In this document: positions 1-5,991 of the stretch, one piece after another
Numbering within the stretch: position 1 is the stretch's first letter
Layout of the letters: every line of letters starts with the position of its first letter
NCBI GenBank assembly: GCA_030611815.1
Contig: JAUWPC010000141.1
Location: 1-8,455 of the forward strand
Reading direction: 5' to 3'
DNA from: Desulfobacteraceae bacterium
GTDB lineage: Bacteria; Desulfobacterota; DSM-4660; Desulfatiglandales; Desulfatiglandaceae
Length of the DNA stretch: 8,455 bases
Made by a program: the position numbers and the translations under genes
Notes under the pieces: generated by a model
Database searches by the model: none
The model's input: only the letters and a program-made list of their open reading frames with translations
What the model was told of the DNA's origin: nothing

Positions 1-28
1 GTTAACACATGGTATGGGAGGATAAAAT

Positions 29-1087
29 ATGAATGTCGCGACTGCTTTAAAATACAACTTCGAAACCGGTATATATAGACCGCCCAGTGAAGGCGGGAGC
101 TACTCTCTGCTCATTAGGGTTACCCGCAATTGTCCCTGGAACAGGTGTGAATTTTGCAGCATGTACAAAGGGGAGAAGTTCGAACTAAGAACACCGGAAG
201 AGGTCAAGGCCGATATCGATTCAATTGCGGCTATCTGCAACGGTCTCAAATCCATTTCCCGTAAACTCGGTTACAACGGTGAGATGAACCAAAATGTGGC
301 CATAGCCATGTTAGAGAGGGAACCCGGATTTAATACCAGTCACGGTTTTGTAATGGTTTACGATTGGCTTTCATCCGGGGGGAAAACGGCCTTCCTGCAA
401 GACGCAAACAGCCTGATTCTGCCTACGCAAAAGCTTGTGGATATATTGAAGCATTTACGAAAAACGTTTCCCTCTTTAAACAGGGTCACCTCTTACGCAA
501 GGTCCAGAACACTGGCTCAGAGAAAGCTTGAGGAATTGACGGCGATCCGAAAAGCCGGACTGGACAGGTTGCATGTTGGCCTGGAAACGGGCGATGAAGT
601 GCTGCTGAAAAGGATAAAAAAAGGGGTTACCAGCGAAGGGCATATTAGTGGGGGCAGAAAGGCGATGGAAGCCGGATTTCAGTTATCCGAATACTGGATG
701 CCGGGGTTGGGGGGAAAAGAGATGTGGGAAGGTCACGCCAAAAATACAGCCCGGGTACTAAGTGCAATAAACCCCGATTATATACGGTCGCGTCCCTTTT
801 TCCCCTCACCCGGTTCCCCTCTTTTTGAGGCCAATAGCAGGGGAGAATTTCAGATGTTGTCCTCCCGGGAACAGTTGATGGAATTAGAGGTAATGTTTGA
901 AGGCTTAAATGTTACCTCAAAGGTCTGCTTTGATCATGCCGGTAATTATTGGAGAGGAAAACAGGGAGGGCTCTTGTTTACTCAAAGCTATGAAGGCTAC
1001 AAATTTCCGGAAGACAAAAAACGGGTTTTGCAATTGATCCAAGAGGGGATGGACATTGTGCAGCATACCCCTCATTTTCCTCGATAG
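29..1087 (+). CDS. Radical SAM protein with CX4CX2C cluster motif
   Basis: A 352-residue cytoplasmic protein predicted to bind a [4Fe-4S] cluster and cleave S-adenosylmethionine. The cluster cysteines are C35, C40 and C43 in TRNCPWNRCEFC, which is CX4CX2C, one residue longer than the classical CX3CX2C. A barrel-like middle follows: DANSLILP near 125-132, a GLDRLHVGLETGD segment near 177-189 resembling the SAM-contacting 'G.ET' strand of the HemN/COG1032 superfamily, and a PFFPSPGSPL segment in the last third. There is no obvious second cysteine cluster, B12 domain or membrane segment. The start is supported by GGGAGG at 16-21, seven bases before the ATG. It appears monocistronic in the window, converges on etfA with a 13-base gap, and has its own terminator. 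The substrate cannot be told from sequence. The superfamily is certain; a specific function is not assigned. Confidence 0.9.
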   Translation: MNVATALKYNFETGIYRPPSEGGSYSLLIRVTRNCPWNRCEFCSMYKGEKFELRTPEEVKADIDSIAAICNGLKSISRKLGYNGEMNQNVAIAMLEREPGFNTSHGFVMVYDWLSSGGKTAFLQDANSLILPTQKLVDILKHLRKTFPSLNRVTSYARSRTLAQRKLEELTAIRKAGLDRLHVGLETGDEVLLKRIKKGVTSEGHISGGRKAMEAGFQLSEYWMPGLGGKEMWEGHAKNTARVLSAINPDYIRSRPFFPSPGSPLFEANSRGEFQMLSSREQLMELEVMFEGLNVTSKVCFDHAGNYWRGKQGGLLFTQSYEGYKFPEDKKRVLQLIQEGMDIVQHTPHFPR

Positions 1088-1089
1088 CC

Positions 1090-1120
1090 GGCCCTTCAGC
1101 CTACACAGGGCCTTTTTTCT
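1090..1120 (+). terminator. Rho-independent terminator of the radical SAM gene
   Basis: GGCCCT (1090-1095) and AGGGCC (1107-1112) form a 6-bp GC-rich stem with an 11-base loop, followed at once by TTTTTTCTT. It begins three bases after the radical SAM stop codon and works in the + direction. The hairpin includes the etfA stop codon and its last codons on the other strand, so the sequence serves two roles. Reading on the - strand it would have an A-run before the hairpin and no T-run after it, so it should terminate only the + transcript. Confidence 0.7.
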
Positions 1121-2093
1121 TCCTCTTGCACTCCTCTATAAACAGAGGGATAAACGTGGTCAGGTCTTCACAAATACACACATCCGCAATGTTGAAAATG
1201 GCGGCATTGGGGTCCGTGGAGATGGCAACAATGAACCCGGAGCCCTGCATGCCGACCCTGTGCGCCATAGCGCCGGAAATGCCGCAGGCGACATAAAGTC
1301 CGGGAGATACCGTCGCCCCCGTAAGCCCAACCTGTTTTTTGTATTCCAGCCATCCCGAATCGCACACGGGCCTGGACCCTGCCACGGCAGACCTGGGAAA
1401 TAACGTGGCCAGTTGTTCTATGAGCGCCACATTTTCTCTGCTGCCGATTCCCCTGCCGGCGGCCACAAGAACATCGGCTTCGGCCAGGCTGGCATCTTTC
1501 TGTTCACACCGGATGATTCCAAGGGATCTTGTATTTCTTGATTCGGCCGTGGACAGGCGTATTTCAACTGGTTCGGGAGTTGCGGTGGTTTCGGGCTTCA
1601 TGGCCTTAAAGGCCCCCGGCTGTACAGTAAGGACCGTCGCTTCCATCAATGGGAGTATCTCCAGGACAATCTTTCCATTATATGCGTCCCGGGAGAAACA
1701 GAGATTGTTTCCATCCCACGACACCCCGTTTACCCCGGTAATGGAGCTTGCCCCAAGACGAACCGCAAGACCGGGCGCAAAATCCATCCCCTGTGTCGTC
1801 TGTGAAACCAGGACAAAAGCCGGATTCATTCCCGGCAAACATTGATGAAGGAGGTCTTTGTAGAGTTCGCCGCTGTAATATTTCAGGTGGGGGTTCTGTA
1901 TGCCCAGGACCGAAGCTCCCGTGGCTTCCGCAATTTCTTGAGAGGCCTTTTCAACCTCGTCGCCCAGCACAACTGCTTTCACCGACATGGGGTGCGCCTG
2001 CCTGATTTTTTCGGCAAGGGTCATCAGTTCGTACGTAACCGGAGAAGGATTTCCACTACGGCATTCCGCTATTATCACAATTGCTTGCTTCAT
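1101..2093 (-). CDS. etfA: Electron transfer flavoprotein subunit alpha
   Basis: The alpha subunit of the heterodimeric ETF carries the redox-active FAD and passes electrons from acyl-CoA dehydrogenases to a membrane quinone oxidoreductase, or in some anaerobes takes part in bifurcation. From the ATG at 2093 it is 330 residues, a usual length. Residues 1-180 are the ETF N-terminal domain (MKQAIVIIAE start; QTTQGMDFAPGLAVRLG near 98-114). Residues about 205-330 are the FAD domain: GRGIGSREN 213-221, SR 240-241, QVGLTG 254-259, GISGAMAH 271-278, STDPNAAIF 292-300. Two signature positions are unusual: L257 where most have Q (QVGQTG), and A277 where most have Q (GAIQH). Start choice is uncertain. 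An in-frame ATG at 2144, two bases after the etfB stop, would add 17 residues and favour translational coupling; the 2093 start fits family alignment but has no clear Shine-Dalgarno. The tail is basic (KRKKK). Confidence 0.95.
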   Translation of the reverse strand: MKQAIVIIAECRSGNPSPVTYELMTLAEKIRQAHPMSVKAVVLGDEVEKASQEIAEATGASVLGIQNPHLKYYSGELYKDLLHQCLPGMNPAFVLVSQTTQGMDFAPGLAVRLGASSITGVNGVSWDGNNLCFSRDAYNGKIVLEILPLMEATVLTVQPGAFKAMKPETTATPEPVEIRLSTAESRNTRSLGIIRCEQKDASLAEADVLVAAGRGIGSRENVALIEQLATLFPRSAVAGSRPVCDSGWLEYKKQVGLTGATVSPGLYVACGISGAMAHRVGMQGSGFIVAISTDPNAAIFNIADVCICEDLTTFIPLFIEECKRKKKGPV

Positions 2094-2146
2094 AATGTTA
2101 AACGTTTTGTCATTTATTGAAACAGAGGGCTCCAAACTCGCCATAA

Positions 2147-2944
2147 CTATTCTCGTTGCTGTCCACAAAAGAGTAGCGCCTCTTTTTCAAGGATCTCAAG
2201 GAGACGCACAGCCTTATCCTTGCCGCAGCCTTCCAGCATTAGACCGGCTCGCGATTTGCCCGGATAACAGGCCCGAACAACCTTTTCTCGATCTTTTGCC
2301 GCTCCAAGGATGTGTGATTCTACAACCAGCGCCTTCTGTTTTTTGGCGCGCAAAAGGTTCGACAACGTTGGGTAACGCGGTTTGTTGATGCCGGTCTGGA
2401 CGGTCAGGACCGCGGGCAGATCCAGTTCAAGCGCAGCCCTCAGACCGCCTTCAATCTCCCTTTCAACATACACCGCTCCCCGCTCATCACGGATTCTTTC
2501 AAAGATAACCGACGTGGCACATGGAAAACCCAGGAGTTCTGCCAGCATGGCCCCAACCTGCCCCTGCATATGGTCTTCACCCATGACCCCTGTCAGGATC
2601 AGGTCGTAACCTTTGTTCAACGCATAGGCGGCGATGTACGAAGCAGTGTTCAAAGGACTGAGAAAATCCTCTTCCTGTAGGAGGATGTGCACGCCGTTGT
2701 CTGCTCCCATTCCCATGGCTCTTTCGAGTACCTGTGCCGCATGTTCAGGACCGACCGTCAGTCCATCAACCGTTGTTCCGAAACCGGCCTCTTTGATCAG
2801 GATAGCCTCTTCTACCGCAAACTCATCGGCACGGTTCATCCAGTATTTCAGATCCCCTTCCGGCCGCACCACGCGACCCTGTTCATCCACCCTGACAGGC
2901 ATTTCAGGGTCGGGCACCTGTTTGATGCACACGAGAATTTTCAT
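2147..2944 (-). CDS. etfB: Electron transfer flavoprotein subunit beta
   Basis: The 265-residue ETF beta subunit partners EtfA and normally binds AMP (or a second FAD in bifurcating ETFs). Diagnostic features are the N-terminus MKILVCIKQVPDPE, the NRADEFAVEEA segment (38-48; commonly NPYDEFAVEEA), GQVGAMLAELLGFP (128-141), and the ETF-beta signature region VEREIEGGLR (160-169) followed by PAVLTVQTGINKPRYPTL. The start at 2944 was chosen because it gives the family N-terminus and has AGG about eight bases upstream; an upstream ATG at 2971 would add nine residues. It is the first gene of an etfB-etfA operon and is divergent from the phosphatase-ACAD genes, so it probably serves that dehydrogenase. 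Whether this ETF bifurcates cannot be decided by eye. Confidence 0.95.
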   Translation of the reverse strand: MKILVCIKQVPDPEMPVRVDEQGRVVRPEGDLKYWMNRADEFAVEEAILIKEAGFGTTVDGLTVGPEHAAQVLERAMGMGADNGVHILLQEEDFLSPLNTASYIAAYALNKGYDLILTGVMGEDHMQGQVGAMLAELLGFPCATSVIFERIRDERGAVYVEREIEGGLRAALELDLPAVLTVQTGINKPRYPTLSNLLRAKKQKALVVESHILGAAKDREKVVRACYPGKSRAGLMLEGCGKDKAVRLLEILEKEALLFCGQQRE

Positions 2945-2993
2945 TGGCCAACCTATTTCAGGATGCTCCATCCCAACCCGGAGGGCATGAATA

Positions 2994-3006
2994 TAGTTTG
3001 TAACTA
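2994..3006. promoter_or_regulatory. Inverted repeat TAGTT-TGT-AACTA in the etfB leader
   Basis: TAGTT (2994-2998) and AACTA (3002-3006) are exact inverted arms separated by three bases. The arms are the same pentamers found in the palindromes at 3036-3045 and 3117-3126, which makes a common binding protein plausible. The site lies about 50 bases upstream of the etfB start, inside its probable leader. Function is inferred. Confidence 0.3.
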
Positions 3007-3035
3007 CCCGGGCATTTATTAGACACCTGAATAGT

Positions 3036-3045
3036 AACTATAGTT
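3036..3045. promoter_or_regulatory. Perfect palindrome AACTATAGTT, candidate operator
   Basis: This is a perfect 10-bp dyad in the etfB/phosphatase intergenic region. It matches the element at 3117-3126 (AACTATCGTT) in nine of ten bases and lies downstream of the proposed etfB promoter, where a bound repressor could block transcription. The TetR-family regulator encoded at 5284 is an obvious candidate ligand, but this is inference. Confidence 0.35.
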
Positions 3046-3078
3046 TAAGCATTTTCTCCGTTTTCTTTGTACCATATA

Positions 3079-3107
3079 CATATAACTTACGAAAAAAGAT
3101 TTTTCAA
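3079..3107 (-). promoter_or_regulatory. Candidate sigma-70 promoter for etfBA
   Basis: On the - strand, TTGAAA (3102-3107; five of six to TTGACA) is followed after 17 bases by TATATG (3079-3084; weaker -10). The surroundings are very AT-rich. It points toward etfB, leaving a leader of roughly 130 bases. The dyad at 3113-3128 sits just upstream of the -35 and the one at 3036-3045 sits downstream. Confidence 0.35.
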
Positions 3108-3112
3108 GAAAA

Positions 3113-3128
3113 AACGAACTATCGTTCG
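3113..3128. promoter_or_regulatory. Overlapping dyads around AACGAACTATCGTTCG, candidate TetR operator
   Basis: Two interlocked inverted repeats are present: AACGA-ACTA-TCGTT (3113-3126) and CGAAC-TATC-GTTCG (3115-3128). The second resembles in layout the GAAAC-N2-4-GTTTC type sites of fatty-acid-responsive TetR regulators such as PsrA (recalled, not searched). It lies between the candidate etfB promoter and the phosphatase gene, well placed to control both directions. Confidence 0.4.
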
Positions 3129-3161
3129 CTTTTTTTCTTGACTTCCGATGGTCGACAGTAT

Positions 3162-3166
3162 AGGAG
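3162..3166 (+). promoter_or_regulatory. Shine-Dalgarno AGGAG setting the phosphatase start
   Basis: AGGAG ends eight bases before the ATG at 3175. It favours this start over the in-frame ATG at 3148, which lies upstream of the ribosome site and would add nine residues before the family N-terminus. Confidence 0.7.
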
Positions 3167-3174
3167 TTCATTCA

Positions 3175-3876
3175 ATGAGCGATATTTATATGATACGGCA
3201 CGGTCAGGCCTCTTTTTCAAGTGAGAACTATGATCGCCTCTCCCGCTTAGGCTGCCTCCAGTCCGAGATCCTTGGGGAATATCTGAGCCATATCGGGATC
3301 TTCTTCGACGCGATTTATTCCGGGTCCTTAGAGAGGCAGCGGCATACCGCAGAACGGGTGCTTGAGCGCATGCCTGAAGACGTTAGGTGCGACCTACAGA
3401 TCCAGCCAGACCTCAATGAATACGACGCAAAGGGCATCGTGGAATCTCAGGTACCGGCAATGATCCGGGATGATCCCAAACTGGCGCTTGACCTGGAGCG
3501 TATGAACGAACGCAGATCCTTTCAGCGCATCTTCGAGGGGGCCATGCGCCGCTGGCTCTCCGGGCGTTATGACGCGGAAGGCATTGAACCCTGGAAGGTC
3601 TTCCGCGATCGGGTACAAGGGGCCGTCAACAGAATTATGATGGAAAATGGCCGTGGAAAGACAATTGCCATCTTTACGTCAGGTGGCCCTATCTGCATCA
3701 CCGCGCAGATGGCACTTGGAATTACGGAAGATATCGCCATTCAACTGAACTGGCAGCTCAGGAACACCTCTGTTTCAGTGTTTAAATACAACGACACGGG
3801 GATCTTCTTGAATTCCTACAATTCTTTAAACCATTTACTGGACCGGAAGGATTCAGCCCTGTTGACCTACCGGTAA
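3175..3876 (+). CDS. Histidine phosphatase (phosphoglycerate mutase-like) family protein
   Basis: A 233-residue cytoplasmic protein of the histidine phosphatase superfamily, which hydrolyses or transfers phosphate through a phosphohistidine. IRHGQAS (residues 7-13) carries the catalytic motif with R8 and nucleophile H9. SGSLERQRHTAE (49-60) is the second phosphate-pocket segment. LNEYDAKG (80-87) supplies the likely acid E82. The late motif, normally SHGG or similar with a second conserved histidine, reads FTSGGPI (167-173), so S169 replaces that histidine. I recall TSGGPI-type members beside acyl-CoA dehydrogenases, so this may mark a subfamily. It is 56 bases upstream of the dehydrogenase on the same strand and probably cotranscribed. 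Given the phosphotransferase downstream, a phosphorylated acyl-CoA or related intermediate is a possible substrate, but that is inference. Confidence 0.88.
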   Translation: MSDIYMIRHGQASFSSENYDRLSRLGCLQSEILGEYLSHIGIFFDAIYSGSLERQRHTAERVLERMPEDVRCDLQIQPDLNEYDAKGIVESQVPAMIRDDPKLALDLERMNERRSFQRIFEGAMRRWLSGRYDAEGIEPWKVFRDRVQGAVNRIMMENGRGKTIAIFTSGGPICITAQMALGITEDIAIQLNWQLRNTSVSVFKYNDTGIFLNSYNSLNHLLDRKDSALLTYR

Positions 3877-3932
3877 CAAAACACGCGGATTTTACCCCAT
3901 GAACCAAAAAAAGCCGAACCAAGGAGAAAAAA

Positions 3933-5141
3933 ATGGACTTTACCGTTTCTGAAAGATTGCAGACCATTCTGGATATGATGAAAGAATTTGTAGAAAGGGA
4001 GCTCATCCCCATGGAACAGGAGTTGGTAACCAGGGGATTCATGGCCATGCTGCCCGAAATCGAGGAGAAACGTCAACTGGTTCGAAAAATGGAACTCTGG
4101 GCGCCCCTTCACCCGAAAGAATACGGCGGCATGGGACTCCGTCTCATGGAATTCGCCCTTGTAGCCGAGGCCCTCGGAGGGACGCCCCTGGGGTTGTATG
4201 TATTTGGTTGTCAGGCGCCGGACGCGGGCAATATAGAAATTTTGCACGAATTCGGCACCGACGAGCAAAAAGAGAAATACTGCCGCCCCACCGTAGAAGG
4301 AAAAATCAGGAGCTGTTTTTCCATGACGGAAGTCGAAGTGGCCGGCTCCAACCCCACTTGGCTTTTGACCACGGCCGAAAAAGACGGCGACGATTACGTA
4401 ATTAACGGCAACAAATGGTACACTTCCTCGGCAGACGGCGCCGAATTTGCCATCGTTATGGCCGAAACCAACCCGGAGTCTCCGTCCCGATACACGAAAG
4501 CGAGTATGATTATCGTTCCAACCGACACCCCGGGTTTCAACGCCATACGGAATATCTCTGTCATGGGTCACACCGGCGACGGTTGGGCGAGCCATGCCGA
4601 AATACGCTACGAAAACTGCCGTGTCCCTCAAACAAATATCCTGGGAGGCGAGGGAATGGGGTTCGTTATGGCCCAGCAGCGTCTCGGCCCCGGCCGCATC
4701 CATCACTGCATGCGTTGGATAGGCATCTGTAACCGCTGCTTTGATCTCATGTGCGCGTACGCCCTCAAGAGACGCCGCACCCCCACCAAAGTGCTGGCTG
4801 ATTCGGACATCATAAAAACCTACATTGCCGACAGTGCGGCAGATATCCTCTCCGCCCGACTCATGGTCCTTAATACGGCCTGGATCATTGAAAATGTAGG
4901 CATCAAGGCGGCCATGAAGGACATTTCCATCATCAAATTCTACGTTGCCAACGTCATGCAGAGGGTGGTTGACAGGGCACTTCAGGTACACGGCGGTCTT
5001 GGAATGACGGATGATACACCCATCGCCATGTATTACCGGGGTGAGCGTGCCGCCCGCATATACGACGGGGTCGACGAAGTCCATAAAATCTCCGTGGGAA
5101 AGAGAATCCTGAAAGAGTACGAAGGCCGGAACGTAAAGTAA
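3933..5141 (+). CDS. Acyl-CoA dehydrogenase, ACAD10/ACAD11/LvaC-like
   Basis: A 402-residue FAD enzyme with the full acyl-CoA dehydrogenase fold. The N-terminal helical domain is about 1-125, the middle beta domain opens with CFSMTE (128-133) and contains INGNKWYTS (157-165), and the C-terminal helical domain contains QVHGGLGM (351-358). The segment RLGPGRIHHCMR (250-261) is strongly typical of the ACAD10/ACAD11 and bacterial LvaC branch. At the usual catalytic-base position ('YEG') the sequence is IYDGVDEVH (376-384), with D378 in place of Glu, resembling the ADGPDEVH of that branch. Those relatives act on 4-phosphorylated acyl-CoAs, eliminating phosphate to give an enoyl-CoA. The start has AAGGAG at 3921-3926, six bases upstream. 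The phosphotransferase at 5988 is its expected partner, and EtfBA is its likely electron carrier. Family assignment is firm; the exact substrate is inferred. Confidence 0.95.
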   Translation: MDFTVSERLQTILDMMKEFVERELIPMEQELVTRGFMAMLPEIEEKRQLVRKMELWAPLHPKEYGGMGLRLMEFALVAEALGGTPLGLYVFGCQAPDAGNIEILHEFGTDEQKEKYCRPTVEGKIRSCFSMTEVEVAGSNPTWLLTTAEKDGDDYVINGNKWYTSSADGAEFAIVMAETNPESPSRYTKASMIIVPTDTPGFNAIRNISVMGHTGDGWASHAEIRYENCRVPQTNILGGEGMGFVMAQQRLGPGRIHHCMRWIGICNRCFDLMCAYALKRRRTPTKVLADSDIIKTYIADSAADILSARLMVLNTAWIIENVGIKAAMKDISIIKFYVANVMQRVVDRALQVHGGLGMTDDTPIAMYYRGERAARIYDGVDEVHKISVGKRILKEYEGRNVK

Positions 5142-5146
5142 AGAAT

Positions 5147-5169
5147 CCAGGCCCTCAGGACCTGGTTTT
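5147..5169 (+). terminator. Weak hairpin/T-run after the acyl-CoA dehydrogenase
   Basis: CCAGG (5147-5151) pairs with CCTGG (5161-5165), with a mismatch and a further CC/GG step closing on a 3-base loop, followed by TTTTG. The stem is short and the T-run has only four T, so it is at best a partial terminator or attenuator between the dehydrogenase and the TetR gene. Confidence 0.35.
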
Positions 5170-5195
5170 GCTTATGCCCCCTGGAAGGGTGCTTA

Positions 5196-5260
5196 ATAAA
5201 GCTCCAACACTCCCCCGAAAAAACCGGGATCTTCGACTCGCCCACAGGACGTAGCTTTAT
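5196..5260. promoter_or_regulatory. Inverted repeat ATAAAGCT...AGCTTTAT upstream of the TetR gene
   Basis: ATAAAGCT (5196-5203) and AGCTTTAT (5253-5260) are exact 8-bp inverted arms about 50 bases apart in the 142-base gap before the regulator. The right arm lies 23 bases before the TetR start. Paired half-sites, RNA secondary structure, or chance are all possible. No convincing -35/-10 pair was found in this gap. Confidence 0.2.
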
Positions 5261-5283
5261 CAGTTAAACAGTAGAGATCCCAC

Positions 5284-5991
5284 ATGGATGACCTTTCAAA
5301 TTTCCAATGGTTTTCTCAAAAGGTAACGCTTTCCCGGCAGGATATCTGCCGGGACGTTTACAAACATCATCGCAAAGCAATCAAGATAAAAAAGGAAAAA
5401 ACGCTGGTTAGAAACCTCATGCGCATCTTTGACGCCGCGTTAAAAATCAGCAACGAAAGAGGGTTTCAGGCCATGACAATGCGCAGCCTGAGCAGGGAGA
5501 CAGGGATGAGCATGGGTGGCCTCTATGCCTATTTTTCCGGCAAAGAAGACCTCCTGGAAATGCTCCTTCGCACAGGCAGAATCACCATAAAACAGATCCT
5601 TGAAGAACAGGTGAACCAGGCAACCGATCCTGAATCGAAACTTCGTTCGGCCATACGGGCCCACCTTTTTTTGAGCGAAGTCATGCAACCATGGTTCTAT
5701 TTTTCCTACATGGAGGCAAGACGGCTTGGATACGCGGAAAAGAAGAAGTCCATGACAGCTGAAATCGAGACGGAAAAACTCTTTGCCCGTATCATCGAAG
5801 AAGGGATGAACCGGGGCGTTTTTGTGGTCAGAGACAGCCTGCTGACGGCATCGGTCATCAAGGCAATGGTTCAGGACTGGTACGTCAAACGGTGGAAATA
5901 TGCAAAGCGCAAGGTGAGTGTGGATCGTTACGCGAGCTTCGTTGTGGAATGTGTGGAGAGTTTCTGTCTTCACATGGGAGACAAAAAATGA
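5284..5991 (+). CDS. TetR/AcrR-family transcriptional regulator
   Basis: A 235-residue protein with a TetR DNA-binding domain at about residues 45-95: RIFDAALKISNERGFQAMT, then the helix-turn-helix MRSLSRETGMSMGGLYAYFSGKEDLL. Residues about 96-235 form the variable helical ligand-binding and dimer domain, with LFLSEVMQPWFYFSYME near 118-134. About 45 residues precede the domain, rich in Lys/Arg (HHRKAIKIKKEK), which is longer than usual. The start is poorly supported because no strong Shine-Dalgarno precedes 5284; an in-frame ATG at 5422 would fall at the usual domain start. Its stop overlaps the kinase start. As a rule TetR proteins repress adjacent catabolic genes until bound by a small ligand, here plausibly an acyl-CoA. 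Confidence 0.92.
   Translation: MDDLSNFQWFSQKVTLSRQDICRDVYKHHRKAIKIKKEKTLVRNLMRIFDAALKISNERGFQAMTMRSLSRETGMSMGGLYAYFSGKEDLLEMLLRTGRITIKQILEEQVNQATDPESKLRSAIRAHLFLSEVMQPWFYFSYMEARRLGYAEKKKSMTAEIETEKLFARIIEEGMNRGVFVVRDSLLTASVIKAMVQDWYVKRWKYAKRKVSVDRYASFVVECVESFCLHMGDKK
5976..5980 (+). promoter_or_regulatory. Shine-Dalgarno GGGAG inside the TetR 3' end, setting the kinase start
   Basis: GGGAG lies seven bases before the ATG at 5988 and within the last codons of the TetR gene. Together with the ATGA stop/start overlap it fixes the phosphotransferase start, in preference to the in-frame ATG at 5892 that would extend 32 residues into the regulator gene. Confidence 0.75.

Noticed and set aside
1339..1845. 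168-codon + strand open frame within etfA
   Set aside because: It lies entirely opposite the FAD domain of etfA, has a low-complexity composition and no ribosome site or family resemblance.
3138..3164. TTGACT with a TATAGG-like hexamer upstream of the phosphatase as a promoter
   Set aside because: The spacing is only 15 bases and the -10 would overlap the ribosome binding site, giving a transcript that starts after it.
3867..5084. 405-codon open frame on the - strand opposite the acyl-CoA dehydrogenase
   Set aside because: Its product has no recognisable domain and is rich in His/Gly/Phe, as expected for the reverse of a biased coding frame. The + strand frame has a full family match and a good ribosome site.
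5440..5973. 177-codon - strand open frame within the TetR gene
   Set aside because: It is a shadow of the TetR gene; the His/Phe/Cys-rich product resembles no known family.
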